Origin: Polyangiaceae bacterium
Lineage (GTDB): Bacteria; Myxococcota_A; Polyangia; Polyangiales; Polyangiaceae
NCBI GenBank assembly: GCA_013214025.1
Contig: JABSRN010000007.1
Span: forward strand, 150,393-214,392
Reading direction: 5' to 3'
Length of the DNA stretch: 64,000 nt
Part shown: positions 53,794 through 63,531 of the stretch, in pieces
Layout of the letters: each line of letters starts with the position of its first letter
Numbering within the stretch: the stretch's first letter is position 1
Position numbers and translations under genes: made by a program
The notes under the pieces: generated by a model
Databases searched by the model: none
Told to the model about the DNA's origin: nothing
The model's input: the letters and a program-made list of their open reading frames with translations, nothing else

Positions 53794-54719
53794 TAGAAGG
53801 TTCCGCCGAAGCCATTCGGGCGGAATCCAGTCTCGCCCCCACTTTCTGTCTCGGCGGTCGGCAGCATGAAATAGCCCACGATAGTCGCCACGGCGAACAA
53901 GCCGGTGGTTCCCATCAAGATGTTGCTGCGAAACTGCCGGCTACTGCCGTCATCAAAGCCCGCACGCGAGGGCGAATCGACGTAGTCGTCCTTTGCCTGC
54001 TGAGTGTCCCAGAGCGACCACAAGGACGCGCTGGCAGCGAGACCTGTCAAAACGACTCCACCGATCAGGATCGGTGTTCGATGTTCGGCGATCCCAGTGG
54101 CGGGACTGAAGCGAACAGAGGCAGCTTCGGGCTCCGCTTCAACGGGTTTCTCAGGAGCCTTTGGGCTCAGACTCAGGCGCACGTTTTCCCCGGCCTCGCC
54201 GGCCACCGGCTTGTTGGCGCTGCCGCCCTCTTCGGTTTCGGCGACAATCTCGTGGCTTCCGCTCGGCAGGTAGAACACGTGCTCGAGCGAGGCCTCCAAG
54301 CTGACCACTCGGTCGTCCGCGAGCACCGCGCAGGAAACATCACAGCTCAACGCAACCCGCAAAAATTGCGGGCGAATCTTTTGGAGCATCTTGCTCGCCA
54401 GCTCATGGGAGCTCTCGTCCCCCGGGTACATGGCGATCAAGCCTTCGGCGTGCCCACCCGCTGTCGCCAAATCCCCGGCGCTGTAGCGAGCTCGTGCCGC
54501 GCTCCGCAGAGCGGTCGCCGACGGCATCAACGAGTTAGCCAACTCAAACATCTCGGCTGCCTTGGCGTCATCCCCCGCCATTTGCGCACTCTGGCCGCTC
54601 TTGTAGGCGCGACCTGCTGCAGCCAGGTCCCCCGCCGAAGCTTCAGCTCCGAACGCAAACAGCGCCGTCGAGATGAGAACGGTCGCCAATAGTCTCTTGC
54701 TGCGCAGCATAGGAATCAT
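53793..54719 (-). CDS. exported TPR/PEGA-like protein with C-terminal membrane helices
   Basis: A 308-residue protein from ATG 54719. A signal peptide ends near residue 27. TPR-like repeats cover residues about 30-130, a PEGA-like beta segment lies at 135-190 (CDVSCAVLADDRVVSLEASL), and two membrane helices are near the C-terminus (TPILIGGVVLTGLAASASLW and GTTGLFAVATIVGYFML). It is first in the operon; its stop shares TAATG with the pseudokinase start, so the three genes are coupled. A longer open frame to 55229 is spurious. A G8 tract (54749-54756) lies just upstream of the start. Confidence 0.8.
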   Translation of the reverse strand: MIPMLRSKRLLATVLISTALFAFGAEASAGDLAAAGRAYKSGQSAQMAGDDAKAAEMFELANSLMPSATALRSAARARYSAGDLATAGGHAEGLIAMYPGDESSHELASKMLQKIRPQFLRVALSCDVSCAVLADDRVVSLEASLEHVFYLPSGSHEIVAETEEGGSANKPVAGEAGENVRLSLSPKAPEKPVEAEPEAASVRFSPATGIAEHRTPILIGGVVLTGLAASASLWSLWDTQQAKDDYVDSPSRAGFDDGSSRQFRSNILMGTTGLFAVATIVGYFMLPTAETESGGETGFRPNGFGGTF

Positions 54720-55335
54720 GGTCTTGTAGCCAGCCATCAGGGCGGGTTGGGGGGGGCCAGCATGAAACAGCTCGCCTCGAAAATAAGGAAAACTGGCGAG
54801 CCCGACACGTCGCTCTCCGGTACGAAATACTGGCACGCGTTGTTCCTGCCGGGCCCGGAGCGCAAAGTCACTGCGTTCAGTACCGAGCCCTAGCGACGAT
54901 GATGGTGCCGACTGAGTCTTAGACATGGAACATTTCGTACAGGGCGTATTAGGCCAATGGCGGCTCCCGCTTGATGTGAGCGCTCGCGGCGGAATTATTA
55001 CCCCGAATCGTAGGCGCCAGAAACGTCGATTAGCCACCAAACTGCAGGATCTTGCTCGAATTCGGTGCTGGAAGAGCACGAATCGAGCCCGGAGGCGGTG
55101 AGAGCGGACGTTCAGCCCCGTGAGACCGCCTGGGCCAGCCGACTTATAGATGAACAATATCCCCCCCGATCGACTCACCAGGCCTCGTTTTTCGCGCCCG
55201 GCGGAGTCAGATCGTCCTGCGGCCGTCACCGACCGGCGCGAGAACTGCGAGCGTTAGACTTCCAGCGAGCACCCAGCGAGCACCCAGCGAGCACCGTGAT
55301 ATTCTACCCCCCAACTTCCCCACCCGGATTCGCGA
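54720..55335. other. 616-base divergent gap with tandem repeats
   Basis: No gene is supported. A leftward open frame extends from the operon's first gene to 55229 but lacks protein-like character before its ATG. The gap has a G8 run near the leftward start and an 11-bp triple repeat near the rightward one. Confidence 0.55.
55263..55295. repeat. three 11-bp tandem repeats
   Basis: CAGCGAGCACC is repeated perfectly at 55263-55273, 55274-55284 and 55285-55295, about 40 bases before the YkuE-like gene. Confidence 0.95.
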
Positions 55336-56592
55336 TTGAGTTCCCTAGCTATTGCCTCGTGGCTCGCCACAGCCACAGTCGCGCTACTCGCCCAGAGCTT
55401 CCGCTCCCGGGCCTTCGCCATATTTCGGGGGCTCCTCCTCACCATCTACACGCTGATCTCGCTGGCGGTGTTGCCCCTGCTGCAAGGCGGCATCAGCGAC
55501 TGGCGGCTGCCCCAATCGATACCCCAGCAGTGCCTCTATGGGGTACTCCTCTATTTGCACGCCGCCGTGTACTTGGATCCTCTGCTGTTGATTCGACCGC
55601 GTCTACGTCGCTGGGGCTATCGGGTTCTGGTGAGTTACCCAGCGCTGTATTTCACCGCGGCTATGCTCATGAGCTGGCCTTGGGCGGTTGCTAGCGCCCT
55701 CGGCTGGCCTCTATGGGTGCCCGCTCTGCCCTTCGTTCTGTGCCTGGGCGGCGTGGTGCAGTCACTGACCACTCGGACCAGCGAGCCCACCATATCCGTC
55801 GGATGCGTGCCGACTACCAGCGCGTTGCAGCGTCTACCCCTCGGGCAGCTCAACGCGTCCCCCGACAACCCCGCAGTCGCCACTAAGGCAAGCGCGCTAC
55901 GGCTCGTGCAAATCACCGACCCACATTTAGGGCCATTCATGTCCGTCGCGCGCCTCTCCGGTATCTGCGAGCGTGCCGTCGCTCAAGATCCCGATTTGAT
56001 CGTGCTCACGGGCGACTATTTGACGATGGAATCCCAGGCGGATCCGAGCGCCCTGACCACCGCGCTATCGCCCTTAAAAGGCTTGCCTGGAAGGGTCCTT
56101 GCTTGCCTCGGCAATCACGATCACGAGGCCCTTGCTATCGTAAAAGGCGCGCTGGAAGCCAACCAGATCCAGTTGCTCGTGGATGATTCAACCCAGCGCG
56201 ATACCCGAGCCGGGCGGGTGCAAATCTTGGGCTTCGATTTTCATTTCCGAAATCGTAAGGAGCGAACTGCGGCCGTGCTCCAAGAACATCCGAGGCAGGA
56301 CGACACTCTGCGTTTGGTGCTACTTCACGACCCCGGAGCGTTTCGCCACGTGCCGGACGGGGAGGCGGATCTCGTACTCTCAGGGCATACCCACGGTGGT
56401 CAAGTCGGGCTCTACAGTTTGGGGCTGGCGTGGACTTTCGTTCAAGCAGTCTCAAACATTCCGGACCACAGTCTCTGGGGCATGGGTACGAATCGCCTCT
56501 ACGTGCACCGCGGGACCGGTCACTACGGCTACCCGCTCCGGCTGGGGGTCCCCGCTGAAGAAGGCGTACTCTCCGTTGTCCACCATCGTTGA
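55336..56592 (+). CDS. YkuE-like calcineurin-family phosphoesterase
   Basis: A 418-residue membrane protein starting at TTG 55336. The N-terminal 150 residues have about four membrane helices. The C-terminal domain is a YkuE-like metallophosphoesterase with DPHLG, GDYLTM, GNHDHE, HDPGAFRH and GHTHGGQ, the full set of metal ligands. It probably acts on a phosphodiester near the membrane. The triple 11-bp repeat sits immediately upstream; the start is uncertain but the following residues are the first membrane helix. Confidence 0.88.
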   Translation: MSSLAIASWLATATVALLAQSFRSRAFAIFRGLLLTIYTLISLAVLPLLQGGISDWRLPQSIPQQCLYGVLLYLHAAVYLDPLLLIRPRLRRWGYRVLVSYPALYFTAAMLMSWPWAVASALGWPLWVPALPFVLCLGGVVQSLTTRTSEPTISVGCVPTTSALQRLPLGQLNASPDNPAVATKASALRLVQITDPHLGPFMSVARLSGICERAVAQDPDLIVLTGDYLTMESQADPSALTTALSPLKGLPGRVLACLGNHDHEALAIVKGALEANQIQLLVDDSTQRDTRAGRVQILGFDFHFRNRKERTAAVLQEHPRQDDTLRLVLLHDPGAFRHVPDGEADLVLSGHTHGGQVGLYSLGLAWTFVQAVSNIPDHSLWGMGTNRLYVHRGTGHYGYPLRLGVPAEEGVLSVVHHR

Positions 56593-56688
56593 TTCAGCCC
56601 CGTCGAAAGAGCAAGGACTCGACAAAAGTCGGGGGCCATTCGGATGCAGTGTCGAGAATTGGCCCCGACACTGCTAATGCCTGCCCCC

Positions 56689-57102
56689 ATGCCGAGATCA
56701 TTTGCCACCTTCCGCTACCAAGACCGCCTGGATGGCGGCGATGGCGCGCTAGTGACTCAAGCACTCCGTAAGCTTTTTCCTGATTGTCTATTCCGTCGGC
56801 AGGACGAAATCCTCAACGAAGATCTCGAATGGGAGATCTACGCAAAGGTGGGCCGGACCCAATTCATCATCAATCTTCAGGTCTCTGACGCCTGGCTCGT
56901 CAGCATCGTCCACCAGCGTTCTTTTCGACAAGGAGCGCGCGCTGCCGACACCGAGACCGATTGGCTCGAAGTGGTGAAACGGATCCATGAAGGGCTGAGC
57001 GCAGATGAGCGATTTAGCGATCTGCGCTGGTGGTCAAAACACGAATTCGAAGCCGGTGGCCGTGGGGCCATGGCCCCCACGGCCGCACCCACTCAGGGCT
57101 GA
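56689..57102 (+). CDS. hypothetical small protein
   Basis: A 137-residue protein from ATG 56689 (MPRSFATFRYQ), with starts at 56644 and 56677 also possible. It has an alternating hydrophobic pattern (EWEIYAKVGRTQFIINLQV) and no signal peptide. Family not recognised. Its final ten bases overlap the end of the leftward GT-C-like gene. Codon usage and protein-like composition support it, but function is unknown. Confidence 0.55.
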   Translation: MPRSFATFRYQDRLDGGDGALVTQALRKLFPDCLFRRQDEILNEDLEWEIYAKVGRTQFIINLQVSDAWLVSIVHQRSFRQGARAADTETDWLEVVKRIHEGLSADERFSDLRWWSKHEFEAGGRGAMAPTAAPTQG

Positions 57103-58757
57103 CGGTCGAACCCCTTGGCCCCTTCCAAGGTCTTCTTCAGAAAGCGCAGGTGCCGCTTATCGGGCTTCCGCGCCCCGTTCGGAACGCCTTCGGGTGCGCC
57201 CAATAGTGCCATCCAGCTACAACCCAGCGCGAGTGCTAGAAACGGACCCGCCAGCCGCCCCGCCCACGTCCGACTTCCCGGGGCTGGCCAGGCGAGCCAA
57301 AGTGCAGCCACGAACAGATAGGCGCCGAAGAAGTATACGCTGAGCTCTCCGTGGCCGAACCAGAGCGCCGCATTCCTCACCATATAGCCCTCGCTCAACA
57401 GCGGGTAGGCCACTTCCGCCAACACATTACCCGCTGTATCCGGCGGCGAGGGATAGGCTCCCGTGATCGAGCCCATCACCCACACGGAAGCGATGGCGAG
57501 TCCGGTGAATACGCTACGCCCCCACTGCCCTGTTCGGGCCCACGCCTGCACGCCTAGCAACGCCAGAGGAAACATCGCCGGTCCGAGGTAGCGGGGACCG
57601 ATCGACCAACCGTTCATCCAGCGGTACTCGCCGAGGCTGCTGATGAACAACAGGTACATCGCCACCATCGCAAATAGCGCACGGTTCGCGCCAACGACCG
57701 CGGTCGGCGCCGCACGCAACACGCCACGTCCGACCACGCAAATAATCAGACCGGCGGCTAACCACGGCATCAGGGGTATCAGGCCCATATAGGGATCCAC
57801 CATGTGATCCCGCAGCGACTCCCAGTGGAGCCCGTCCATGCCCAGAAACCCCTTGGCCTGACCTGCCCGATTGTGCGCAGAGGCCAAAAAGTAATGTCCT
57901 GTCCGCAGCGGCGACAAGAACATCTTCTGATGTAAGGCCCCGAGACTGCCCGCCATGATCAGGCTTCCCACCGCATATCCAGGCATCAAACGACGTCGCT
58001 GGCCAGTCAGCAGCACCCACACCGCGACACACAAAACGGCAATCGCCGCGTGATACTCGAGCAGCACAGCGAAGGCGCTGACAGCTCCCCCCGCCAGGGC
58101 CCATAGGAAACTCTTTCGTCCGTCTCCTGCGCGCATCAGGAGGTACACGCCAGCGACCAAGCAGCCTCCTGCCAGCACATGTCCAACGGCGGCGATGCCA
58201 TAGGGAAAAATTTGAGTTCCGAGTCCCGCCGCGATCACGCCTTTGGCGATCCGATCAGGCCTCAGACCGGCACGGCGCAGCCACCCGATGAACGCCAGGA
58301 GGCAGCCGATGAGGGGCAACACGAGCCCGAAGTAGCGAGCGATCCAGTGCGCTCTTTCCTCCCCCGCCGGGCCGGGCTCCAGCCACCCCAGCCTTGCGGC
58401 GACCGCCAACGGCGGAGCAGCCAGCAGCGCTGCCCCCGGTGCCTTCGCTGGGTAGATAGGGCCAGAACACCGATCGGATTTTCTCGATCCGTCCACGCAG
58501 ACGACGGCCACATCGTTGACAAACAGATCCCGATGGGAACGGCCGTAGAGGTCTCGGACCCGACGTATGGATCGGCCGCGGCGCTTTTGCCGATACACTT
58601 CGCCAATAGCCAGCGAGCCGGAATCAGCCAAGGCCCGCGCTTGCAGAACCCGAGTGCGTTCATTCGGATTGTTCAGCGACCGGCTGTAAGGGAAGACATA
58701 CAGCATCCCCAGCACAACGAACGCCAACGCGCTCAAGGGACGCTGGTGTATGCCCAT
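57093..58757 (-). CDS. GT-C-like polytopic membrane protein
   Basis: A 554-residue protein with about eleven membrane helices. The first extracellular loop (NNPNERTRVLQARALADSG) resembles GT-C glycosyltransferases, which use lipid-linked sugars, but the catalytic acidic motif (commonly DxD or DE) is not obvious. A Cys-containing stretch (CVDGSRKSDRCSGP) follows. Function is inferred as a glycosyltransferase or related mannosyltransferase. It overlaps the hypothetical gene at 56689 by ten bases. Confidence 0.6.
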   Translation of the reverse strand: MGIHQRPLSALAFVVLGMLYVFPYSRSLNNPNERTRVLQARALADSGSLAIGEVYRQKRRGRSIRRVRDLYGRSHRDLFVNDVAVVCVDGSRKSDRCSGPIYPAKAPGAALLAAPPLAVAARLGWLEPGPAGEERAHWIARYFGLVLPLIGCLLAFIGWLRRAGLRPDRIAKGVIAAGLGTQIFPYGIAAVGHVLAGGCLVAGVYLLMRAGDGRKSFLWALAGGAVSAFAVLLEYHAAIAVLCVAVWVLLTGQRRRLMPGYAVGSLIMAGSLGALHQKMFLSPLRTGHYFLASAHNRAGQAKGFLGMDGLHWESLRDHMVDPYMGLIPLMPWLAAGLIICVVGRGVLRAAPTAVVGANRALFAMVAMYLLFISSLGEYRWMNGWSIGPRYLGPAMFPLALLGVQAWARTGQWGRSVFTGLAIASVWVMGSITGAYPSPPDTAGNVLAEVAYPLLSEGYMVRNAALWFGHGELSVYFFGAYLFVAALWLAWPAPGSRTWAGRLAGPFLALALGCSWMALLGAPEGVPNGARKPDKRHLRFLKKTLEGAKGFDRQP

Positions 58758-58820
58758 GCCCTTCGACTAGCGGGTCGACCCGGCTGCAGCAAGCCTAGAA
58801 GCCGCCGCACATGCTCGACC

Positions 58821-58854
58821 TCAGCACGCCAGTGGCTCGCGTTCAGCACGCCAG
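58821..58854. repeat. 12-bp direct repeat in gap upstream of GT-C-like gene
   Basis: TCAGCACGCCAG occurs at 58821-58832 and 58843-58854 (22-base period) with partial match between them. It lies in the 135-base gap between the GT-C-like and YfiR-like genes. Confidence 0.7.
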
Positions 58855-58892
58855 GGCTGCACGTCGGCGCAACGCGCTAGCGATCGGGACAC

Positions 58893-59510
58893 TTAGCGAT
58901 AGACTTCCATCAATTTTATCAAGCGCGGGGCGATCTGCACACGTTGTTTCTTCGCCTGGGGCAGATTGATGAACAGTTTCGGACGTCCGGAAACTAGTCC
59001 GATACCGAGCACGATACCGTTTCGAACAGCGGACAGCTCCGAGCTCACCGTGAGTACGCTCACGCCGTCTAACTCCCGACGGATATGAACCGCCTCTTTG
59101 TCAAAGCTACCGGCAAAGTAGGCCATGGCGACGCCACGATCTCGGATGAGCCGCGCCAAGACGCCAGCGTTCTCGAAGGTGTGAACCTCGACCGTCAGCT
59201 TGCCGCCAGCAAAGTCGTGCTGACGTTTCAACGCACGCTCGACGTTCTTCGCCAGCCGGGCGGACTGAGCATTGCCCCGCCGCACGATGAGTACCCGAGC
59301 GTGCTGAGACACCCGGGCCGCCATGTTGCGATCGTAAGCCGCGACCTTGGCGGTCAACTTGACCTGGAGATCCACAGGGACTTCCCGGGCTTTGGCATAG
59401 GCCAATGCGGTCGTCGTCAGGATGACGGCGGCGAGGCAAACAGCCCGCCAGCGGGCAGAACCCACACCGCATCGACCGCGCGAGGCGGACACCGGCACAC
59501 CAACCCGCAC
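58893..59510 (-). CDS. YfiR-like (DUF4154) periplasmic protein
   Basis: A 205-residue protein if GTG 59510 is used. A signal peptide (WRAVCLAAVILTTTALAYA) precedes a DUF4154/YfiR-like body: ARVLIVRRGNAQSARLAK, VAMAYFAGSFDKEAV, SAVRNGIVLGIGLVSGR and RPKLFINLPQAKKQRVQI. YfiR represses the diguanylate cyclase YfiN in Pseudomonas; no such partner is adjacent here. An ATG at 59705 would add 65 residues with no signal character. Confidence 0.78.
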   Translation of the reverse strand: MRVGVPVSASRGRCGVGSARWRAVCLAAVILTTTALAYAKAREVPVDLQVKLTAKVAAYDRNMAARVSQHARVLIVRRGNAQSARLAKNVERALKRQHDFAGGKLTVEVHTFENAGVLARLIRDRGVAMAYFAGSFDKEAVHIRRELDGVSVLTVSSELSAVRNGIVLGIGLVSGRPKLFINLPQAKKQRVQIAPRLIKLMEVYR

Positions 59511-59862
59511 CCTGTCGTCGTTCCCCGCAGTACCAGGCTGCCGGGCAACGACGTTGCTCAAATCGGCGGACAAAATCCCCACAATGAAGGTTCTACCCGA
59601 CGTGCAGGCCCCTCGGCAACCGATCTCGGAGCAGTCCGATCGACCCGCCCCCCCCCAAGGCCCCAATCCACTCGGGGCACGCTGAGAATCGCCCGTGATC
59701 TTCACCTACGGCGGGGCACACCTACAGTTACTTACCTGGCCGGCGCCACCTGCGCTGACTCGGATCACACGCCGCGTCATGGGGTCAAGATCGCCAAAGT
59801 TCGGGGCGGAGCATGCAGCGCGCCGTTGACAGGCTTCGTACTCCTCGACCACATTCCCGCCC

Positions 59863-61152
59863 GTGGGGCATCGATCCAAAAGCGCAAACCGTTGCGCACG
59901 CTGCCGCATGCACAAGGAGCGTTGCCTCTGCGCCCATATTCCCGACTTAGATCTGGAAACACGGCTGGCCCTCGTCATGCACCGTTCAGAAGTGCAAAAG
60001 ACTACCGCCACAGGCCCCCTCGCCCTGGCCGCTCTCAGCAATCACAGCCTGTACGTGCACGGGGTTCGAGACACGCCGCTCGATCTACGACACCTGCACC
60101 AGGAGGGCCGGCGCGTGCTCGTGCTCTTTCCGTCCGAAGGCGCGCGCCCGTTGAGCGCTAGCTTGAAGGCCGAGGATTCACGCCCCATTACCCTTGTGGT
60201 GCCGGACGGCAACTGGCGACAAGCCAGCCGTGTGCCCAAGCGTATCCCCGGACTGCCAGAAGCCGAGGGCGTCACTCTGCCCGAAGGGGCGCCGACGGCA
60301 TGGGGCATCAGAAGAGAAACCAAATCCTCGGGCTTGGCCACCTTTGAAGCCATCGCGCGAGCTTTTGGAATCCTCGAAGCGGAGAGTGTGCAAGCGCAGT
60401 TGCAGAGCTTATTCACGCTCATGGTCGAAGCCACCCATGCAGCGAGGGGCTACGACAAAGAAGGCACGCCGAACCGAGGCCATGATCCTCCGCTCGGCGA
60501 CTTACCCATCATCTACGAGGACGAGCACCTGATCGCTATCAACAAAGCACCTGGCCTGTTGGTGCATCGCGGTTGGGGCCATGACGACGTGCCCGTGGTC
60601 GCCCGCTTGCAAGCTCAGTACGACCAGCGAATGTTCCCGGTCCATCGCCTCGATCGGGCCACCAGCGGGGTGTTGCTCTTCGCGCGAAGCTCGGAGGTGG
60701 CTCGCGACATGCAGCGCCTCTTCGACGACGAGGGCATCGCCAAACGCTACCTAGCGCTGTGCCGGGGACACGACGAGACCCTGAAACAAGTCGACCACCC
60801 CCTGGCGAGGGAGAAGGGCGAAAAAAAGCGCCCGGCGGTCACCGATTTTCGCCTACTCGGACAGTTCGAACGCTACGGACTATTCGAAGCGCGGCCCCGC
60901 AGCGGACGGACCCATCAGATCCGTCGACATCTCAAACATGCCTCCCACCCGATCATCGGCGATGTGCGCTACGGCAAGGCGGAACACAACCGCATCTTTC
61001 GCGATCACTTCTCGTTTCATCGCATGGCGTTGCACTGTGAAAGCATGAGCTTTGGGCACCCGCGCACAGGCGAAGCTCTCTGTATTGAAGCTACTGTGGA
61101 CGGCGATTTTCGAACGTTGTTGTCCCAGCTAGGCCTGGGTGAACTCGTCTGA
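59863..61152 (+). CDS. fusion of DTW tRNA-modification domain and TruC-type pseudouridine synthase
   Basis: A 429-residue single frame (GTG start) with two enzymes. Residues about 8-195 form a DTW domain: the zinc motif CARCRMHKERCLC and VPDGNWRQA (the usual DGTW with Asn for Thr); DTW enzymes add acp groups to tRNA uridine. Residues about 205-425 form a TruC/RluA-like pseudouridine synthase with catalytic HRLDRATSG, a RSGRTHQIRRHLKHA block and HPIIGDVRYG. TruC makes pseudouridine 65. Both are normally separate proteins. The join is clean, with no stop or frameshift between them. Confidence 0.9.
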   Translation: MGHRSKSANRCARCRMHKERCLCAHIPDLDLETRLALVMHRSEVQKTTATGPLALAALSNHSLYVHGVRDTPLDLRHLHQEGRRVLVLFPSEGARPLSASLKAEDSRPITLVVPDGNWRQASRVPKRIPGLPEAEGVTLPEGAPTAWGIRRETKSSGLATFEAIARAFGILEAESVQAQLQSLFTLMVEATHAARGYDKEGTPNRGHDPPLGDLPIIYEDEHLIAINKAPGLLVHRGWGHDDVPVVARLQAQYDQRMFPVHRLDRATSGVLLFARSSEVARDMQRLFDDEGIAKRYLALCRGHDETLKQVDHPLAREKGEKKRPAVTDFRLLGQFERYGLFEARPRSGRTHQIRRHLKHASHPIIGDVRYGKAEHNRIFRDHFSFHRMALHCESMSFGHPRTGEALCIEATVDGDFRTLLSQLGLGELV

Positions 61153-61424
61153 TTTCGAAAAAACTCGAAAATCTTCCCGCTTAGCCGACCGTGATCTTTC
61201 GATTCTTTTTTTGCAAATCCGTCTTCCGAACGAAACAGTAGCGCCACGGCCTTGCCCGCCGAGTTCTCGAAACCCTGAAGCTTGACTACAATCGTTCCCG
61301 CCTTGGGCTTAGCGGCGAGAGCGCGATCGCCAGCGAGGCCGAGGCTGAATACCAGCCCGACCGTCAGGCGCGAACCCAGCAAGCGCTGCTGTCCCCTTCT
61401 GCGCATTGCAGTTCCGCCTGTCAT
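61153..61424 (-). pseudogene. truncated DUF2141-like remnant
   Basis: From ATG 61424 the frame encodes a leader (GLVFSLGLAGDRALAAK) and the first strands of DUF2141 (AGTIVVKLQGFENSAGKAV, ALLFRSEDGFAKK). After about 60 residues of the domain it departs from the family and runs into the antisense of the DTW-TruC gene, so the C-terminal half is missing. DUF2141 proteins are about 140 residues; the missing part contains the conserved HDEN block. The break coincides with the end of the neighbouring gene, suggesting a rearrangement. Confidence 0.6.
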
Positions 61425-61765
61425 GCGACCCAGGCGCAGGCAAACAGGCCCGGCGAGGGGCTCCCCGCCAATCCTGGCATCGTGACCACGGCGCAGGAGC
61501 GATTCCTCCACGGGTTCTAGCCAACCTTCACTCTTCGCGCCGGGGCGGTTCGTCCGCGCGGCGGTGAAGGAACCTGCCGAGATGAAACGTTTCGACCAAC
61601 CGAATTGCATAGCCTGTTCAATCGGAGCGACCCATTGAATTGTAGCAGGCACAGCTTCGTCAGATTCGATCCCCCTCATTGGCGATGTATTGCACAGGCC
61701 TTCAGGACTGCCACACTCTCGACTACAGTCCGCGGGCGGCCATCCTGCCAACATAGAGACCCCCC
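61425..61765. other. gap before the TRAP solute-binding protein gene
   Basis: Apart from the leader of the DUF2141 remnant there is no protein-like frame. It should contain the promoter for the rightward gene at 61766. I see no clear RNA structure. Confidence 0.5.
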
Positions 61766-62836
61766 ATGAAGAATCAACGCAGCGTCGCACCAAGTGCCCG
61801 CGCCCATCGCCCCGTATCCCCCCGTCAACTCCGTTCAGCCACCGTGACCGGCCTGTTGATGGCGGCCACGGCCTTGCCCATCGTCACCACATCGAGCTCC
61901 GCGTCGGCAAAGACAACGCTGCGCATCGCCACATTAGTTCCCAAGGCGTCATCCTGGGGCAAGGTGCTCAAGGTCTGGGCGAAAGCTACCAAGAAGATCA
62001 GCAAAGGCGATCTCGAACTGAAGGTTTATTACAACGCCGTTCAAGGCGGCGAAAAAACCATGGTCGCCAAACTGCGCACCAATCAGCTGGACGGCGCCGA
62101 GCTAAGCCTACTTGGCCTATCGATGATCGATAAGAACGTACGCCTGCTCGCCAGCGGCGGTTTCATCAAAGACTGGGCAACCATGGACCGCGTCCGCAAC
62201 GCGCTGACGCCCCAGTACAAAGCCGAATTCAAGAAACAAGGCTACGCCCTACTCAGCTGGACTGACGCCGGCATCGTGTACCCGTTTTCCACCGGCGTCG
62301 AACCTCGAAGGCCGAAGGATCTCATCGGCAAAAAGGTTGCCGTGTTTCGCGGCGCGCCCGAAGGCAACCTATTCTTCGAAGCCATCGGCGGCGCCGGAGT
62401 GGTGCCAGTCACTCCCTTTGAAGTTCTGCCCCAGCTACGTTCCGGCAATCTGAACTACGTCACCGTGCCCGCCATGGCCGCCGAGCAACTCCAATGGACG
62501 CCGTACCTAGACAACGTCGTGCTCAACCCCATGGCCTGCGGCTTCGGCGGCACCATGATGCGCCAAGCCCCCCTCGACGAATTGCCCGCCGACTTGCGAT
62601 CGCGCTTCCTCAAGCTCCAAGACGGCCTACAAAAATACAAGATCACCCGCAACCGAGCCGAAGACGACGCCTCCCTGGCACGAGTCACCAAAAAGCTCAA
62701 AGTGATAAAACTAACCCCAGCCGAACTCGCCTCCTGGAAAAAAGTAGGCCAAAAAGTCCGCCAAAGAATGTCTCAAGGCCTGTTCTCGAAAACAGAAATG
62801 CAGCGAGTCGCTCGTTTAGCCGGCGTCGATTACTAG
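61766..62836 (+). CDS. TRAP-transporter solute-binding protein (DctP-like)
   Basis: A 356-residue exported protein. The leader includes GLLMAATALPIVTTSSSASA, then the DctP-type start TTLRIATLVPKASSWGKVLK. Other family-like blocks are PKDLIGKKVAVFRGAPE, LNYVTVPAMAAEQLQW and a C-terminal QRMSQGLFSKTEMQ. It would bind an organic acid or similar in the periplasm. No DctQ/DctM permease is next to it, so it may work with a distant permease or have another role. Start ATG 61766 precedes a slightly long leader. Confidence 0.85.
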   Translation: MKNQRSVAPSARAHRPVSPRQLRSATVTGLLMAATALPIVTTSSSASAKTTLRIATLVPKASSWGKVLKVWAKATKKISKGDLELKVYYNAVQGGEKTMVAKLRTNQLDGAELSLLGLSMIDKNVRLLASGGFIKDWATMDRVRNALTPQYKAEFKKQGYALLSWTDAGIVYPFSTGVEPRRPKDLIGKKVAVFRGAPEGNLFFEAIGGAGVVPVTPFEVLPQLRSGNLNYVTVPAMAAEQLQWTPYLDNVVLNPMACGFGGTMMRQAPLDELPADLRSRFLKLQDGLQKYKITRNRAEDDASLARVTKKLKVIKLTPAELASWKKVGQKVRQRMSQGLFSKTEMQRVARLAGVDY

Positions 62837-62884
62837 CCTCAGGCAAGTCCTGTATACGAGCCGCGCCGCCGCGCACCGTCGAAC

Positions 62885-63531
62885 ATGATCCGTCGAACGG
62901 TAACAAGTCTAATTGTGCTCTTTTTGAGCGCTTGCGGTGCAGACGGTGAAGGTCAATCCTCTGGGACCGGCGCATGCAGCAGCAACAGCAATTGCGGTGT
63001 GAGCTCTGGCGGGAGCGTTAATAGCTCCGACGCTGGCGAGTGCCAAGGGGCCACCGATTGCTCCCATTGTCCGGAGACACCCCTGGGGGTGTGCATCGAA
63101 GGACAGTGTCGCGACTACGATAGCGCGCTCGGCTGCGCACTGCCGGCTGAGTGCATCGACGCTGATGATGATGGCTACCCGCTCGATGGATGCGAGGGCC
63201 GATTTCCTGCGGATTGCGATGATTCGGAACCCCGTGCCCGCCCAAATCAGCGTGCTTTCTTCCCGAGCCCTACGGCAATTCCAACGACAGCTACGACTAC
63301 AATTGCGACGGTGTGGAAACTGAAGAGTGGGCAAGCCGCATCATCCAAATGGAGCGCGATTACGATGATTGCATCTCAGGTTGGGTCTATTTGTGGGCTC
63401 CCGCTTGTGGCGAAGCTGCTGACTGGGCAGTCACTGAGTTCGTCAGTAATTGCATAGAGTCCATGATGCCGCCCCAATGCCAGGAGGGCTGCGAAACTGA
63501 GCTCGAACTGCGGGTCCAGGCCTGCCGCTGA
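62885..63531 (+). pseudogene. MopE-like metal-binding lipoprotein broken by a frameshift
   Basis: The first frame (62885 onward) has a lipoprotein leader (LFLSAC) and Cys-rich repeats, then a DADDDGYPLDGC and DCDDSEP metal-binding pattern. At about 63250-63268 the reading shifts by one base: the second frame continues NSNDSYDYNCDGVETEEW, the rest of the MopE-type motif, and ends at 63531. A one-base deletion in this stretch explains it. MopE-like motifs bind copper or calcium. The gene may be intact in relatives, or the break may be an assembly error. Confidence 0.78.
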
